Source of the DNA: Sphingomonas sp. | GTDB taxonomy: Bacteria; Pseudomonadota; Alphaproteobacteria; Sphingomonadales; Sphingomonadaceae | Reading direction: 5' to 3' | Assembly: GCF_013812825.1 (NCBI RefSeq) | Contig: NZ_JACCSU010000027.1 | Coordinates: forward strand, 35,329-99,328 | Length of the DNA stretch: 64,000 nucleotides | In this document: positions 1-8,277 of the stretch, in pieces | How the letters are laid out: the number at the start of each line of letters is the position of its first letter | Position numbering within the stretch: position 1 is the first letter of the stretch | Position numbers and translations under genes: made by a program | The notes under the pieces: generated by a model | Seen by the model: only the letters and a program-made list of their open reading frames with translations | Told to the model about the DNA's origin: nothing | Database searches by the model: none

Positions 1-1163
1 AACACTTCCAAGGACTTGCCGATTTTGGATCGCAGCTTTTCGGCGCTGATCCGGGCGGATAATTCCATGATCCGATCGAACCGCTGCTGTTTGACCTCGT
101 CCGGCACCGGGTCGGGAAGCGCGTTGGCCGCCGCTCCCTCGACCGGCTCGAAGCGGAAGGCGCCGACGCGGTCGAGCTGGGCGACCTCGAGCCAGTCGAG
201 GAGATACTGGAAATCCTCTTCGGTCTCGCCGGGGAAGCCGACCACGAACGACGAGCGGAGGGCGATTTCCGGGCAAATCGAGCGCCATTCGACAATCCGC
301 TGGAGCACCCGGGCGTCGTTGGCCGGGCGGCGCATCGAGCGCAGGATCTTCGGGCTCGCATGCTGGAACGGGATGTCGAGATAGGGGAGGACCAGCCCTT
401 CGGCCATCAGCGGGATCACCCGGTCGACGTGCGGGTAGGGGTAGACGTAGTGCAGCCGCACCCAGACTCCGAGCTGCCCAAGTTCGCGCGCCAGGTCGGT
501 CATGTGGGCGCGGACCTCACGGCCCTTCCACGGCCAGGCCGAGTGGCGCAGGTCGACTCCATAGGCCGACGTGTCCTGGCTGATTACCAGCAGCTCGCGG
601 GTTCCGGCCGCGACCAGTTTCTCCGCCTCGCGGAGGATCGCATCGGGCCGCCGGCTGACCAGCTCGCCGCGCAGCGAGGGGATGATGCAGAACGCGCAGC
701 GGTGGTTGCAGCCCTCGGAAATCTTCACATAGCTGTAGTGGCGCGGAGTCAGCTTGAGCCCCGGCCCGAGGTTGGCGGCGGGCACCAGGTCGAGGAACGC
801 GTTCGGCACCGGCGGAGCGGCCTCGTGGACCGCGGCGACCACTTCGTCATATTGCTGCGGCCCGGTCACCGCGAGCACGCCCGGGAACCGCGAGCGGATG
901 ACGTCCGCGTCCTTGCCCATGCAGCCGGTGACGACGACCCGGCCGTTCTCGGCGATCGCCTCTCCAATGGCTTCCAGGCTCTCGGCCTTGGCGCTGTCGA
1001 GGAAGCCGCAGGTGTTGACCAGCACCACGTCGGCCCCGGCATAATCGGGAGACATGTCGTAGCCGTCGGCGCGCAGCTTGGTCATGATCCGCTCGCTGTC
1101 GACCAGCGCCTTGGGGCAGCCGAGCGAAACCAGGCCCACGCGCGGGGCTCGAGGAAGAGTCAT
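1..1163 (-). CDS. rimO: Ribosomal protein S12 methylthiotransferase RimO (3' end runs off the window)
   Basis: Reverse-strand reading from ATG at 1163: [35 protein letters not shown]...[20 protein letters not shown]...[18 protein letters not shown]. MiaB/RimO radical-SAM CxxxCxxC motif. Absent from the ORF track because it is open at the edge. Confidence 0.93.
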   Translation of the reverse strand, partial: MTLPRAPRVGLVSLGCPKALVDSERIMTKLRADGYDMSPDYAGADVVLVNTCGFLDSAKAESLEAIGEAIAENGRVVVTGCMGKDADVIRSRFPGVLAVTGPQQYDEVVAAVHEAAPPVPNAFLDLVPAANLGPGLKLTPRHYSYVKISEGCNHRCAFCIIPSLRGELVSRRPDAILREAEKLVAAGTRELLVISQDTSAYGVDLRHSAWPWKGREVRAHMTDLARELGQLGVWVRLHYVYPYPHVDRVIPLMAEGLVLPYLDIPFQHASPKILRSMRRPANDARVLQRIVEWRSICPEIALRSSFVVGFPGETEEDFQYLLDWLEVAQLDRVGAFRFEPVEGAAANALPDPVPDEVKQQRFDRIMELSARISAEKLRSKIGKSLEV

Positions 1164-1348
1164 GAGAGTCATCGGAAGGGCCGCGCCTGTAGCCGGATTT
1201 TGGGGCAAAAGCGAGGCCTTTGCCTCGCCCAAAACGAAGTGAGCCGAAGAACTTAGACGCTGCTGTCCGCGGTTTCGCGTCGCCGGTGGCTGGCCTTGTC
1301 GGCGAACGCTGCTAAGAGGCGCGCGCTTCAAAGCGGCGGGAGTAAGGA

Positions 1349-2695
1349 ATGCACATCGCGATGATTGGCACCGGCTATGTCGGGCTGGTGTCCGGCGCCT
1401 GCTTCGCCGACTTCGGCCACCAGGTGACCTGCGTCGACAAGGATTCCGACAAGATCGATGCGCTCAATGCCGGCCGGATGCCGATTTGGGAGCCGGGGCT
1501 CGAGGAGCTGGTCAAGGCCAACGCGGAGCGCGGCCGCCTGCGCTTCACGACCGACCTTGCGGGCGGGCTCGACGAGGCCGAAGCCGTGTTCATCGCCGTC
1601 GGGACGCCCGCCAGGCGCGGCGATGGCCATGCCGACCTCACCTACGTCTATGACGCTGTTCGCGAGCTTGCCCGAACCGTCGACCGGCCAGCGCCGGTCA
1701 TCGTCGTCAAGTCGACCGTCCCGGTCGGCACCGGCGACCGGATCATCGAAATCCTCGCCGAGGAGGGCATCGAGGACGCTTCGGTGGCCTCCAACCCGGA
1801 ATTCCTGCGCGAGGGCGCCGCGATCCGCGATTTCAAGATCCCCGACCGGATCGTCGTCGGCGCCGAGGACGAGCGGGCGCGGACGGTGCTGCGCGAGGTC
1901 TATCGGCCGTTGTTCCTCAACCAGGCGCCGATCCTGTTCACCGGCCGCCGCACCGCCGAGCTGACCAAATATGCGGCCAATGCCTTTTTGGCGGTCAAGA
2001 TCAGCTTCATCAACGAGGTCGCCGACCTGTGCGAAGCGGTCGGCGCGGATGTTCAAGATGTCGCAAGGGGGATCGGCCTCGATAACCGCATCGGCCCCAA
2101 GTTCCTGCACGCCGGGCCCGGATACGGCGGCAGCTGCTTTCCAAAGGACACGGTGGCCTTGCTCCGGACCGCCGATGCGGCCGGCGTCGACCAGCGGATC
2201 GTCCGCACGGTGGTCGACGTCAACGACCGCCGCAAGGAATCGATGGCGGCGCGGGTCGCGCAAGCGCTCGGCGGAAGCGGAGCCGATGGCCTCCGGGGCA
2301 AGCGCATCGCCGTGCTCGGGCTGGCGTTCAAGCCCAACACCGACGACATGCGCGAGGCTCCGTCGCTGCCGCTGATCGAGGGCCTGCTCAAGGGAGGGGC
2401 TGAGGTCGCGGCGTTCGACCCGGTTGCGGTCGAGCAGGCGCAGCCATTGCTGCCCGACGTCGAGTTCGCCGCCGACGCCCACGCCGCCGCCGAGGGCGCC
2501 GACGCGCTGGTCATCGTCACCGAATGGGACGAGTTCCGGGCGCTCGACCTCGCCGACCTCGCTTCGGCGATGCGCGGCAACGTGCTGGTCGACCTGCGCA
2601 ACGTCTACGACAGCGCCGAGGCCGAATCCGCCGGTCTCGCCTATTTCGGCATCGGCCGCGGTCAGCTGAACCGAAAGCCGACGGTACCCGGATGA
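1349..2695 (+). CDS. ugd: UDP-glucose 6-dehydrogenase
   Basis: [32 protein letters not shown]...; conserved [13 protein letters not shown] catalytic motif. Confidence 0.95.
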   Translation: MHIAMIGTGYVGLVSGACFADFGHQVTCVDKDSDKIDALNAGRMPIWEPGLEELVKANAERGRLRFTTDLAGGLDEAEAVFIAVGTPARRGDGHADLTYVYDAVRELARTVDRPAPVIVVKSTVPVGTGDRIIEILAEEGIEDASVASNPEFLREGAAIRDFKIPDRIVVGAEDERARTVLREVYRPLFLNQAPILFTGRRTAELTKYAANAFLAVKISFINEVADLCEAVGADVQDVARGIGLDNRIGPKFLHAGPGYGGSCFPKDTVALLRTADAAGVDQRIVRTVVDVNDRRKESMAARVAQALGGSGADGLRGKRIAVLGLAFKPNTDDMREAPSLPLIEGLLKGGAEVAAFDPVAVEQAQPLLPDVEFAADAHAAAEGADALVIVTEWDEFRALDLADLASAMRGNVLVDLRNVYDSAEAESAGLAYFGIGRGQLNRKPTVPG

Positions 2696-3963
2696 GCGGC
2701 ATTGGCCGGATTATCGTCATTGGGCTCGGCTATGTCGGCCTGCCGCTTGCCGTGGCGCTGGCGCGCAAGTTCGAGGTCATCGGCTTCGACGTCGATTCGC
2801 AGCGCATTTCCCAGCTTCGCTCGGGCCACGATCGCACCCGCGAGGCCGACCCCGAAGAGCTCAAGCGCACCAGCCTGACGTTTAGCGATTCGAGCGAGGA
2901 CTGCCGCGGCGCCGACATCTACATCGTCACGGTTCCAACCCCGGTCGACCGCGACAACCAGCCCGACCTTCGCGCCGTCATCGCCGCGACCCGGATGATC
3001 GCCGAGGCGATCGACCCCGCCCGGCGGCCGACGATCGTCTACGAAAGCACCGTCTATCCGGGGGTCACCGAGGACGTCTGCGGGCGCGAGCTCGAGCGCT
3101 CCGGCGATCTCAAGCGCGGCCGCGATTTCCGCCTCGGCTATTCGCCGGAGCGGATCAATCCGGGCGACCGGACCCATTCGATCGACCGGATCACCAAGGT
3201 CATCGCCGGCGAGGACGGCGAGGTGACCGACCAGATGGAGCAGATGTACGGGGCGATCACCAGCGGCGGAGTGTTCCGGGCCGCGTCGATCAAGGCGGCC
3301 GAGGCGGCCAAGGCGATCGAGAACGCCCAGCGCGACATCAATATCGCCTTCATGAACGAAGTCGCCCAGATCTTCTCGAAAATCGAGGTGTCGGTCTGGG
3401 ACGTGCTCGCCGCGGCGCGCACCAAATGGAATTTCCTGCCGTTCGAGCCGGGCCTGGTCGGCGGCCACTGCATCAGCGTCGACCCTTATTATCTCAGCCA
3501 CCTCGCGCAGCAGGTCGGCCATCACCCCGAGGTCATCCTGTCGGGACGCTCGACCAACGACCGGATGGGCGAGTGGGTCGCCGATGCTCTCCACGAACGA
3601 TTGGCGGGCAAGCCGGGGCGGGCGCTGGTGCTCGGTCTGACGTTCAAGGAGGACGTTCCCGACCTTCGCAACAGCCGCGTCTTCGACCTCGTGCACCGAT
3701 TGCGGGAGCTCGGCCACGACGTCGATGTCGCCGACCCGCTCGCCGATCCGGGCGAGCTCGAGCGCGAGCATGGCCTCAAAGTCGTCAATCCGGACGGGGT
3801 GCGCTATAGTCTCGTCGTCGGCGCGGTCCCGCATGCCGATTATCGATCGCTTTCGGCCCCGGACCTGGAGGCGATGCTCGAGCAGGATGGGATGCTGGCC
3901 GATCTGAAGGGCATGTGGCGCGACCGGCAGCTGGGCCCGGGAATCGACCGCTGGTCGCTGTGA
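2692..3963 (+). CDS. Nucleotide-sugar dehydrogenase (UDP-N-acetyl-hexosamine dehydrogenase, TviB/WbpO-like)
   Basis: [35 protein letters not shown]...; GLVGGHCISVDPYYL motif; ATGA overlap with the ugd stop. Confidence 0.9.
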   Translation: MSGIGRIIVIGLGYVGLPLAVALARKFEVIGFDVDSQRISQLRSGHDRTREADPEELKRTSLTFSDSSEDCRGADIYIVTVPTPVDRDNQPDLRAVIAATRMIAEAIDPARRPTIVYESTVYPGVTEDVCGRELERSGDLKRGRDFRLGYSPERINPGDRTHSIDRITKVIAGEDGEVTDQMEQMYGAITSGGVFRAASIKAAEAAKAIENAQRDINIAFMNEVAQIFSKIEVSVWDVLAAARTKWNFLPFEPGLVGGHCISVDPYYLSHLAQQVGHHPEVILSGRSTNDRMGEWVADALHERLAGKPGRALVLGLTFKEDVPDLRNSRVFDLVHRLRELGHDVDVADPLADPGELEREHGLKVVNPDGVRYSLVVGAVPHADYRSLSAPDLEAMLEQDGMLADLKGMWRDRQLGPGIDRWSL

Positions 3964-3987
3964 TTTTCCGCTGGGGCCTTTGAACGA

Positions 3988-5265
3988 ATGCGTCACGAGC
4001 CGGCCACGAGGCTGATGAAGCAGCCGCTGTTCACTCGGCGGCGGTTCCAGTTTGCAAGCGCGCTTGTGATCGGCGCGCTGCTGCCGTTCGCCGTGCGCGG
4101 CACCGTCCTGCCCGGCCTGTTCGCCGAGCCGGCGGGCATCAATGCGCTGATCGGCAACAGCGTCGCCATCGCCATCGCCTTCTGGATGCGGCTGTCGATC
4201 GAGACCTATCCCGGAATCCGCTCGGCCTACGTGATCTTGCCGACCTCGCTGACCGGTCACGGGGTGATCGTCGTCGCCCTCCTCCTGACCCGCTTGCCGT
4301 ACGACCGGCTGGCGCTCGGCCTCGGCTTCGCGCTCCACGTCTTGTGGCTGTATGTGCTGTATTTCTATGCCCAGCGAACGATCCAGCAGCGGATCGCGAT
4401 CGTCCCGTTCGGCGAGGTCTCGCGCCTCAACCAGATCGGCAATATCGAGTGGCAGACGCTGGCCCGGCCGCGGCTCGAGGACACCGCCGGCTGCCACGCG
4501 ATCGTCGCCGACTTCGCCACCGACCTGCCCGACGAGTGGGAGGCGTTCCTCGCCGACGCCGCGCTTGCCGGCCGAATCGTCTACCAGGTCAAGCAATTGT
4601 CCGAATCGCTCACCGGACGGGTCCAGCTCGACCATCTTTCGGAGAACAGCTTCGGCTCGCTGCTCCCGGCGCGCGGCTATTTTCACTTAAAAGCGCTCGG
4701 CGATTTCCTGGTCGCGGTCGCGATGCTTCCGCTGGCGCTGCCGCTGATGGCGGTGGCGGCGCTGGCGATCCGGGCCGAAGGGCCGGGGCCGATCCTGTTC
4801 CGCCAGGCGCGCATCGGCCATGCCGGCCGACGCATGACGGTGTACAAATTCCGCACCATGCGTGCCGTGTCGGCCGGTGACGAGCGCCGCGCCGCGATGA
4901 CCGGCAAGGACGACGAACGAATCACCCGGGTCGGAGCGTTCCTGCGCCGCACGCGGATCGACGAGCTGCCGCAGATCTTCAACATCCTCAAATGGCAGAT
5001 GAGCTGGATCGGCCCGCGCCCCGAAGCCGAGGTGCTGTCGATCTGGTACACCAGCGAGCTGCCCTTCTACCGCTACCGCCACGTCGTGAAGCCGGGGATT
5101 TCGGGCTGGGCGCAGGTCAACCAGGGCCACGTCGCCGAGGTCGAGGAGGTCCACCACAAGCTCCAGTACGACTTCTACTACATCAAATATTTCTCGCCCT
5201 GGCTCGACCTGCTGATCGTGTTCCGGACGATCAAGACGGTGCTGACCGGGTTCGGCTCGCGCTAG
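3988..5265 (+). CDS. Exopolysaccharide polyprenyl glycosylphosphotransferase (WcaJ/PssY-type priming sugar transferase)
   Basis: C-terminal bacterial sugar transferase domain: KFRTMR...RTRIDELPQIFNILKWQMSWIGPRPE...VKPGISGWAQVNQG; N-terminal TM region. Confidence 0.9.
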   Translation: MRHEPATRLMKQPLFTRRRFQFASALVIGALLPFAVRGTVLPGLFAEPAGINALIGNSVAIAIAFWMRLSIETYPGIRSAYVILPTSLTGHGVIVVALLLTRLPYDRLALGLGFALHVLWLYVLYFYAQRTIQQRIAIVPFGEVSRLNQIGNIEWQTLARPRLEDTAGCHAIVADFATDLPDEWEAFLADAALAGRIVYQVKQLSESLTGRVQLDHLSENSFGSLLPARGYFHLKALGDFLVAVAMLPLALPLMAVAALAIRAEGPGPILFRQARIGHAGRRMTVYKFRTMRAVSAGDERRAAMTGKDDERITRVGAFLRRTRIDELPQIFNILKWQMSWIGPRPEAEVLSIWYTSELPFYRYRHVVKPGISGWAQVNQGHVAEVEEVHHKLQYDFYYIKYFSPWLDLLIVFRTIKTVLTGFGSR

Positions 5266-5296
5266 GCATTGGCCCGCACCGCCGGCGGCCGCAGAC

Positions 5297-5305
5297 TTAT
5301 CCACA
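5297..5305 (+). other. Single consensus DnaA box (TTATCCACA)
   Basis: Exact TTATCCACA match in the intergenic region; no cluster of boxes seen. Confidence 0.4.
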
Positions 5306-5345
5306 GCTTTTTGAAGCGAACCCCGAGTCGGGCCGAAAAAAGTGC

Positions 5346-5375
5346 TTGCGCGGGCCGGCCGGGCGGCTAGGGTGG
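5346..5375 (+). promoter_or_regulatory. Putative sigma70-type promoter (TTGCGC-N16-TAGGGT)
   Basis: ttgcgcgggccggccgggcggctagggt, just upstream of a strong hairpin pair; preceded by an A-rich tract (aaaaaagtgc). Confidence 0.4.
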
Positions 5376-5379
5376 CGTC

Positions 5380-5438
5380 GTGCTTTAGACCTTCGGGTCT
5401 GAAGCATGGGAACCCCGCCGGGTCAAACCGGTGGGGTT
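5380..5438 (+). ncRNA. Putative structured RNA: two tandem stem-loops
   Basis: HP1 5380-5407 GTGCTTTAGACC-TTCG-GGTCTGAAGCAT (12 bp, 2 wobbles, UUCG loop). HP2 5411-5438 AACCCCGCCGG-GTCAAA-CCGGTGGGGTT (11 bp, 1 wobble). Separated by 3 nt. Confidence 0.5.
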
Positions 5439-5640
5439 TACCATTTCTGGGCCCCCCCGCGCCAAGTGCGCTGGCTGCCGTCGCCCCTTTCCCTCACCCG
5501 CAGCGGGAGCCCATTGCAACGGCAACGGGATTCGGGCTCGCGCGCGGCAATCCACCGCCGCGGCGCTGGGCTGTAGGAAAATGGGTGCTTTTGGACTGCA
5601 CTCAGTTAGGATGCCGAGCTTCTGATCGGAGGACAGCTCC

Positions 5641-8208
5641 ATGTATTCGAACGTCCGCGAACTGGTAGCAGCAGGAACTCTTCCGACGGACGATGCTGCC
5701 ATCGCTGAACTGCTCACCAATTCTGATTGCACGTACCTCTTTCAGGAAGGTGATTGTTGGGATTTCAAAGAGTCGTGGCCCTTCTCATATTCCGACAACT
5801 ACTTTTATGGCCTGGCGCGCCTAGTTTGCGCCTTCGCTAATTCGGATGGCGGCATCATCATCTTTGGAGTGGATGACAAGACAAGGAAGGGTGGTCGGAC
5901 TAAGGTCATACCCAATCTCGATAAGTTTGAGTTGGCGCTAAAACAGTTGACAGGCGCCGTTCCGGATTTGGAGCTCCGTCGGTTCTCAAACGCCGACTGC
6001 GGAAATGTGGACGTGCTCCTGGTGAAACGGAAGGGTGCATTCGACCCACCCTTCAGGTTCGTTCGCGACGCAGGCACTTACAAGTCGAACACGTTCTGGG
6101 TTCGGCAAGGCTCGGCCATTGCGGACGCTGAGGCGAGTGACATTCCGAATTTGTACTTGAGGCAGGTCACTGAAGATGAGGTCGTCCGCCAGCCCATCGG
6201 ACAGCTGCCTCCGAGTCAATCAAACGTACGCGAGTTTGTTGGCCGAATGCCAACAATCGATTCTGTATTCCAATGGATGTCAATGAGCGATGAGCCTCGA
6301 GCCTTCCTTTATGGCAAGGGCGGCTCTGGTAAGTCGACCATAGCGCAAGAGGTGTTCAAGCAGATTCGATCAAACGGTGGTGCATTCAAACTAGGGGGCG
6401 AAAGCTTGATCGATCAGGTGATCTTCCTCAGTGCCAAACGGCAGTATCTGGATGTAGAGAAGCAAAGCGTTGCTAGCTTTCTCGGCAATGATTTCACGGA
6501 TGAGGCCGGTCTTTACCGTGGTATTCTTCTGCTAGGTGGCGTGGCGGACAGTAACATTGATGATGAACCGATCGAAAAATTGAAGCCAGCTATCCAGCAA
6601 TTTTTCAATGAAACGGCGTGTTTTATCGTAATAGACGATATCGATACGTTAACAACGGCTGGCGAAGAAGGGGGATTCGATTTTCTATACCGCGTTGCTG
6701 TTCGTTCTCCCAAGATTTCAAAGTTTCTGTACACGCTCAGGAACCGGCCGACGCAGTCACTCAGAAGCTCAATCGAAGTTCCAGGTATGACAGGCGATGA
6801 ACTGCGTAGCTTTGTCGAAACTTGTGCGGAACAGTTTAAAGTTCCAAAGCCGAGTCAAGCATTCATTGAGGGTCCGCTCTCGGAAGTTTCCGAAGGCCGC
6901 CCGCTGGTTGTCGAGAGCATAATTCTCCTTCGCCGACAGTCTGGGTCCTATGAACGAGCACTTGCAATGTTCGAAAGGGGGAGCGGTGATGATGTGCGTT
7001 CGTACGTCTTTCAAAGGGAGTGGGAGGCCATTCCAAAGCAGAGCCGCGGCAAAGAGGTGCTTGGCTGTCTAGCACTTTATGGACGGCCAATGAGCTTTGG
7101 AGACATTGCAGCAGTTTCCCGTCTTGAAGAATCGAAAGTTAAAGACGCGATTGCCGCAATTCAGGAGATGTTCCTCATCAGTGAAGAGGACGATCAAGAT
7201 ACTCTGTTCTCGCTCGGCGCTTTAACCAAAACGTTTATTCATACGCAAGTCGAGAGCTTAGACATGTTCGCAACTATCAAGGCGCGAGTGGATCATTTCA
7301 AACGCTCAGCTTACCCAGAATCTCCCGTATTAGCCAAAATCAATCGGGAGCTAAGAAAGGCGGAATACTCGGCGCGTAATGGTGACGAAGAACTCTTGGA
7401 CGATTTGATATGGAAGCTTAATTCTGATCGGTTTCCACCTGACATCGTCGAAAACCCTCGCTTCGTTGCGATGCGAGGATACGCGGCTACCCTTAAATCA
7501 CGACCAAATCTTGCGGCAGTTCGGGCTGATTTTAGGAATGCTGTCGAAATGGGATATAGACCGCCTTTAGATGACATAAAGCGATGGTTCCTTTCTGAGG
7601 CGGCATCTGATTCTGCGTATAAAAACACGCTTGAAATCGAGCAGTTGATTACATCGGACAAGAGATATCCACTGTCGGAGCGATCCGAGCTAAGGATGAT
7701 GCGCGGCGTGTTCTTGTATAACTTCGCCAAGGCGAATATTCTTACCGATCAGTTTAGAGCGGTCGATCTACTCAAAGAATCCCTTGAAGCTCACATGCGG
7801 GCTTACGCAGGGCTCCTCCGCTCTAAATCGGCGTTGGCATCTCGAAGCGAGAAACTTGCCCAGAATACGGCTTATTTGTTCGGTCAACGTGCGGCCAAGC
7901 TCGACACGGGTGATCTTTTCATTGACACAGCATTGGCATTCATCAGGGATCACGAGATAACGTTGGATCCGTTGGCTGAACCAATGGTCCATTTTCTTCA
8001 GCTGCAGTTCCAACGTAATTCACATGCGCTCGATATTCTCAATCGGCTATTCTCCAAGGCAGATCTGCTGATCAAAGAACTCCAGAAGAGCTCGAATTTT
8101 GCATGGGGTAGCAACAAACAAATGCTCATGGAGCAGCTTCAAGCATTCAGAGTTGCCGCAAAATCCACAATCGAAGCTTTGAGAAAGGCCCAGAGGCAGC
8201 ACGCATGA
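5641..8208 (+). CDS. Schlafen/AlbA_2-domain protein with STAND-like P-loop NTPase and C-terminal helical region; candidate defence protein
   Basis: N-terminal DFKESWPF...LVCAFANSDGGIIIFGVDD (AlbA_2 signature), FVGR linker, Walker A GKGGSGKST, Walker B FIVIDDID. Markedly lower GC than flanks. Confidence 0.75.
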   Translation: MYSNVRELVAAGTLPTDDAAIAELLTNSDCTYLFQEGDCWDFKESWPFSYSDNYFYGLARLVCAFANSDGGIIIFGVDDKTRKGGRTKVIPNLDKFELALKQLTGAVPDLELRRFSNADCGNVDVLLVKRKGAFDPPFRFVRDAGTYKSNTFWVRQGSAIADAEASDIPNLYLRQVTEDEVVRQPIGQLPPSQSNVREFVGRMPTIDSVFQWMSMSDEPRAFLYGKGGSGKSTIAQEVFKQIRSNGGAFKLGGESLIDQVIFLSAKRQYLDVEKQSVASFLGNDFTDEAGLYRGILLLGGVADSNIDDEPIEKLKPAIQQFFNETACFIVIDDIDTLTTAGEEGGFDFLYRVAVRSPKISKFLYTLRNRPTQSLRSSIEVPGMTGDELRSFVETCAEQFKVPKPSQAFIEGPLSEVSEGRPLVVESIILLRRQSGSYERALAMFERGSGDDVRSYVFQREWEAIPKQSRGKEVLGCLALYGRPMSFGDIAAVSRLEESKVKDAIAAIQEMFLISEEDDQDTLFSLGALTKTFIHTQVESLDMFATIKARVDHFKRSAYPESPVLAKINRELRKAEYSARNGDEELLDDLIWKLNSDRFPPDIVENPRFVAMRGYAATLKSRPNLAAVRADFRNAVEMGYRPPLDDIKRWFLSEAASDSAYKNTLEIEQLITSDKRYPLSERSELRMMRGVFLYNFAKANILTDQFRAVDLLKESLEAHMRAYAGLLRSKSALASRSEKLAQNTAYLFGQRAAKLDTGDLFIDTALAFIRDHEITLDPLAEPMVHFLQLQFQRNSHALDILNRLFSKADLLIKELQKSSNFAWGSNKQMLMEQLQAFRVAAKSTIEALRKAQRQHA

Positions 8209-8277
8209 ATGCGGTCGTCTAGAACAGAGCTTTCGACTTCCGGAAATTTGTGGCTGTTAGCCCAAAGGGGTAGCGAT

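Noticed and set aside
360-1256. 298-aa + strand ORF at the left edge
   Set aside because: Antisense to rimO, which reads cleanly on the minus strand although it is missing from the track.
2662-4686. 674-aa minus ORF (and similar long antisense ORFs over ugd, queE, TonB receptor, tadBC/cpaE, ispH)
   Set aside because: Long antisense frames are expected in high-GC DNA with strong codon bias; real genes on the opposite strand explain each of them.
5297-5305. Chromosomal origin near the DnaA box
   Set aside because: Only one box, no AT-rich unwinding region and no origin-associated genes nearby.
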